Shown here one piece after another: positions 5,474 to 6,458 of a stretch of DNA of 6,458 bases (position 1 is the first letter of the stretch; each line of letters starts with the position of its first letter). The notes beneath the pieces are model-generated. The model did not search any database, was not told the DNA's origin, and saw only the letters and a program-made list of their open reading frames with translations. The stretch covers positions 1 to 6,458 of the forward strand of contig JALTMC010000220.1 of NCBI GenBank assembly GCA_027005175.1, in the 5' to 3' direction. The DNA comes from Myxococcales bacterium. GTDB lineage: Bacteria; Myxococcota_C; UBA6777. The position numbers and the translations under genes were made by a program.

Positions 5474-6023
5474 GGCCTTCATCACTGGGAGGCTGCTGTG
5501 GTGTGTGGGGAACATCCGGAAATTGCTTGGGATTGCGTACCCACGTTCGTGGCTGAGGTGTGATGTAGACACGCCCCATCACCTTGGGAGGGCGAGTGCG
5601 GCTGATGTCGATCTTTTGGGGAAAGTGTTTGCCCTCCAGCTTTTGCTTGGCCGCATTGTAACGAAACTCTGCACGCGCCATCTCTGAGCCATCAAGGGTG
5701 GAAATGACAGCGTCTGGAAATCCAAGATGTTTAAAGTAAGCTGTACCGTGGTCTTTGCGTCTCAATTTTAGAACCTTGCCGTTGAACCAACCACGATACA
5801 GTGATGAGCCGCCGGGAACACTGGAGTGCCCCCACACCCAAGGGCCAATCTGAGAGAGTTTGATGGGCTGCACGGGCCCTCCTGGCTCCTTCTGCTCGTA
5901 CCAGGTTCCCCCAATCAGCGTGATAAAGGCTCGAAAGTAAATCAGCAAAAACAAGAATGCGGCCACTCCGATCACAAGAAAGGGGAGGGTGGTTTCATCC
6001 AACATTAAAGCGAATAGTGTCAT
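5448..6023 (-). CDS. Hypothetical single-pass membrane protein, 191 aa
   Basis: I do not recognise this family. The protein has a short N-terminus (MTLFALMLDE), one strongly hydrophobic membrane helix at about 13-38, and then a soluble domain of about 150 residues rich in Gly, Pro, Trp and basic residues. Possible conserved points are GGTWYEQ (38-44), GPWVWGH (60-66), YRGWFNGKVLKLRRKD (76-91), HLGFPDAVIST (99-109) and a Pro-rich tail from about 155. The regular Trp/Gly turns suggest a small beta-rich domain. The orientation of the soluble domain is unclear. The ATG at 6023 has GGAA (complement of 6031-6034) 7 nt upstream, which supports this start. The C-terminal eight residues and the stop fall in a 35-bp repeat that recurs downstream, so the gene end may be newly acquired. 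It is convergent with the lipid kinase, with 94 nt between the stops. Function unknown. Confidence 0.75.
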   Translation of the reverse strand: MTLFALMLDETTLPFLVIGVAAFLFLLIYFRAFITLIGGTWYEQKEPGGPVQPIKLSQIGPWVWGHSSVPGGSSLYRGWFNGKVLKLRRKDHGTAYFKHLGFPDAVISTLDGSEMARAEFRYNAAKQKLEGKHFPQKIDISRTRPPKVMGRVYITPQPRTWVRNPKQFPDVPHTPQQPPSDEGPQQVLHTR

Positions 6024-6076
6024 TTTTTCGTTCCGAGTTCCGTGTTGGAGGGTTCGTTGTGGGTGTCCGAATTTGT

Positions 6077-6113
6077 GGACGTAAGGTTACAATGTGAACG
6101 TAAGGTTACAATG
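6077..6113. repeat. Tandem pair of 18-bp repeats, period 19
   Basis: Units at 6077-6094 and 6096-6113 share ACGTAAGGTTACAATG exactly and differ at one base in 18. They lie 54-90 nt upstream of the 191-aa gene start, on its promoter side, so they may be a double operator. Read on the minus strand, the core (CATTGTAACCTTACG) loosely resembles the core of the 23-bp repeats at 4184-4229, and the two pairs bracket the lipid kinase and 191-aa genes in inverted orientation. Confidence 0.7.
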
Positions 6114-6209
6114 GTTGCTGTGTCTGGCAAGGGTGCTCTTACCAAACGTCGCATAAAGCCCCTTCAGAATCTACAGCAAAGCGGATTGGAGAGGAGAGGG
6201 GGACCATTT

Positions 6210-6251
6210 AAAAAAGAATACCCCCGTTCCTCACAAAGGGAAAGGGGGTAT
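6210..6251 (-). terminator. Rho-independent terminator pointing left
   Basis: ATACCCCC (6218-6225) pairs with GGGGGTAT (6244-6251). After one mismatch the stem continues with TTCC/GGAA around an 8-nt loop (6231-6238). On the minus strand the stem is followed two bases later by six T (complement of 6210-6215), the classic intrinsic terminator layout. On the plus strand the nearest T-run (6266-6270) is about 15 nt from the stem, so action in that direction is doubtful. It would stop leftward transcripts coming from beyond 6251 and insulate the 191-aa gene. Confidence 0.8.
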
Positions 6252-6295
6252 GGGAACCTGTAGGCTTTTTGAGTGCCTACTGATTGTTATTCGCT

Positions 6296-6333
6296 TGCTT
6301 CATCCATGAATGGTATGCTTCTTTCATGAATGA
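6296..6333. promoter_or_regulatory. Operator-like direct and inverted repeats around an extended -10
   Basis: TGCTTC..(C/T)CATGAATG occurs at 6296-6312 and 6316-6332, 15 of 17 bases identical with a period of 20. The same stretch also forms an inverted repeat, 6300-6310 against 6323-6333, with 10 of 11 pairs. Between the arms sits TGGTATGCT (6311-6319), an extended -10 (TGn plus TATGCT, 4/6). A repressor dimer here would cover the promoter, a usual arrangement for an autoregulated gene starting at 6356. No good -35 is seen. Confidence 0.4.
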
Positions 6334-6342
6334 TGACAGGGG

Positions 6343-6458
6343 TTAGCGAGAGGAGATGTCAACGCATGCTGCGTTGCTAGGTTTGTCTGCTGTATCATTG
6401 AAGGCAAACCAACTCTTGAAGGCTTTGGAAGCACAAACAGAGATCTGCGCTACACCTT
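6343..6458 (-). CDS. Competing partial minus-strand frame entering from the right edge (C-terminus only)
   Basis: Read leftward from the edge, one minus-strand frame stays open for 37 codons and ends at TAA (complement of 6343-6345). The peptide ends KPSNAACVDISSR and has no recognised motif. Its only support is that the strong leftward terminator at 6210-6251 needs a minus-strand gene to its right, and this is the only minus frame open from the edge down to a stop in the expected zone, about 90 nt before the terminator. It overlaps the plus-strand candidate at 6356. Confidence 0.3.
   Translation of the reverse strand, partial: GVAQISVCASKAFKSWFAFNDTADKPSNAACVDISSR
6356..6458 (+). CDS. Possible N-terminus of an unknown protein, truncated by the right edge
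   Basis: An ATG at 6356 opens 34 codons that stay open to the window end. The peptide begins MSTHAALLGLSAVSLKANQL and continues as an alpha-helical, Ala/Leu-rich segment with no recognisable motif. In its favour are a purine-rich GAGAGGAG directly upstream (6348-6355, although the AGGAG core touches the ATG and so is too close) and the operator-like promoter at 6296-6333. Against it is the terminator at 6210-6251, which is oriented for a minus-strand gene entering from the right. The competing minus-strand frame ends at 6343, and only one of the two is likely to be real. Confidence 0.38.
   Translation, partial: MSTHAALLGLSAVSLKANQLLKALEAQTEICATP

Larger units (their letters stand above)
6024..6355. 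other. Gene-free region rich in signals
   Basis: These 332 bp contain no convincing gene. They hold the promoter side of the 191-aa gene with the 19-bp-period tandem repeat, an unassigned stretch at 6114-6209 with no structure I can name, the leftward terminator, and the operator-like repeats before 6356. A plus-strand open frame of 73 codons (6042-6263) runs straight through the terminator hairpin and is not believable. Confidence 0.6.

Noticed and set aside
5492-5513. A third, decayed copy of the 35-bp repeat
   Set aside because: Some similarity around GTGTGGGGAAC, but only about 20 matches with a gap and the wrong spacing (about 48 instead of 72); it lies in coding sequence and could be chance.
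4184-6113. Complete insertion sequence
   Set aside because: The repeats at both sides suggested element ends, but the enclosed genes are a lipid kinase and a membrane protein, with no transposase or remnant of one.
6042-6263. 73-codon plus-strand frame
   Set aside because: It reads through the tandem repeat and the terminator hairpin, begins without a good ribosome-binding site, and the peptide resembles nothing.

Overview
The window looks like a chromosomal segment of a Gram-negative bacterium with roughly balanced base composition. A very cysteine-rich secreted lipoprotein, a YkgJ-type cysteine-cluster protein and a cellulose-synthase-like glycosyltransferase of the CESA_CaSu_A2 type together suggest a myxobacterial or deltaproteobacterial-like lineage (Myxococcota or Bradymonadales type). 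That assignment is an inference from protein style only. There is no rRNA, tRNA, transposase or convincing CRISPR array.

Layout from left to right. (1) Minus strand, <1..1271: the first 423 residues of a lipoprotein with about 59 cysteines, running off the left edge. (2) 1272..1468: a divergent intergenic region with a sigma-70-like promoter for the lipoprotein, a perfect 7-bp hairpin in its leader, and an extended -10 promoter for the next gene. (3) Plus strand, 1469..2620: a YkgJ-family CxxC/CC protein with an unusually long Trp/Gln-rich C-terminal part. (4) Minus strand, 2504..3958: a membrane family 2 glycosyltransferase with all four catalytic motifs. Its 3' end overlaps the YkgJ gene tail-to-tail by 117 nt, and it carries a run of nine C just after the DxD motif. 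(5) 3959..about 4354: a divergent intergenic region with a 10-bp inverted repeat, a 23-bp tandem repeat and a 13-bp tandem repeat. (6) Plus strand, 4286 (or 4355/4373)..5353: a diacylglycerol-kinase-fold lipid kinase. (7) Minus strand, 5448..6023: a 191-residue, single-pass membrane protein of unknown function. A 35-bp repeat spanning its stop codon occurs again 72 bp away, between the two convergent genes. (8) 6024..6355: no gene, but a 19-bp-period tandem repeat, a strong intrinsic terminator pointing left, and an operator-like repeat around an extended -10. (9) The right edge holds two competing partial reading frames.

How the genes may work together is inference. The glycosyltransferase and lipid kinase are divergent neighbours and both would act at the inner membrane on polysaccharide or lipid substrates, so envelope glycolipid or polysaccharide synthesis is the simplest common theme. 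The lipoprotein would sit on the cell surface or outer membrane. Nothing seen amounts to a proven new system. The items most worth following are the duplicated gene end at 5367..5473, the inverted pair of tandem repeats that bracket the lipid-kinase/191-aa module (4184..6113), the C9 tract in the glycosyltransferase, and the architecture of the cysteine-rich lipoprotein.
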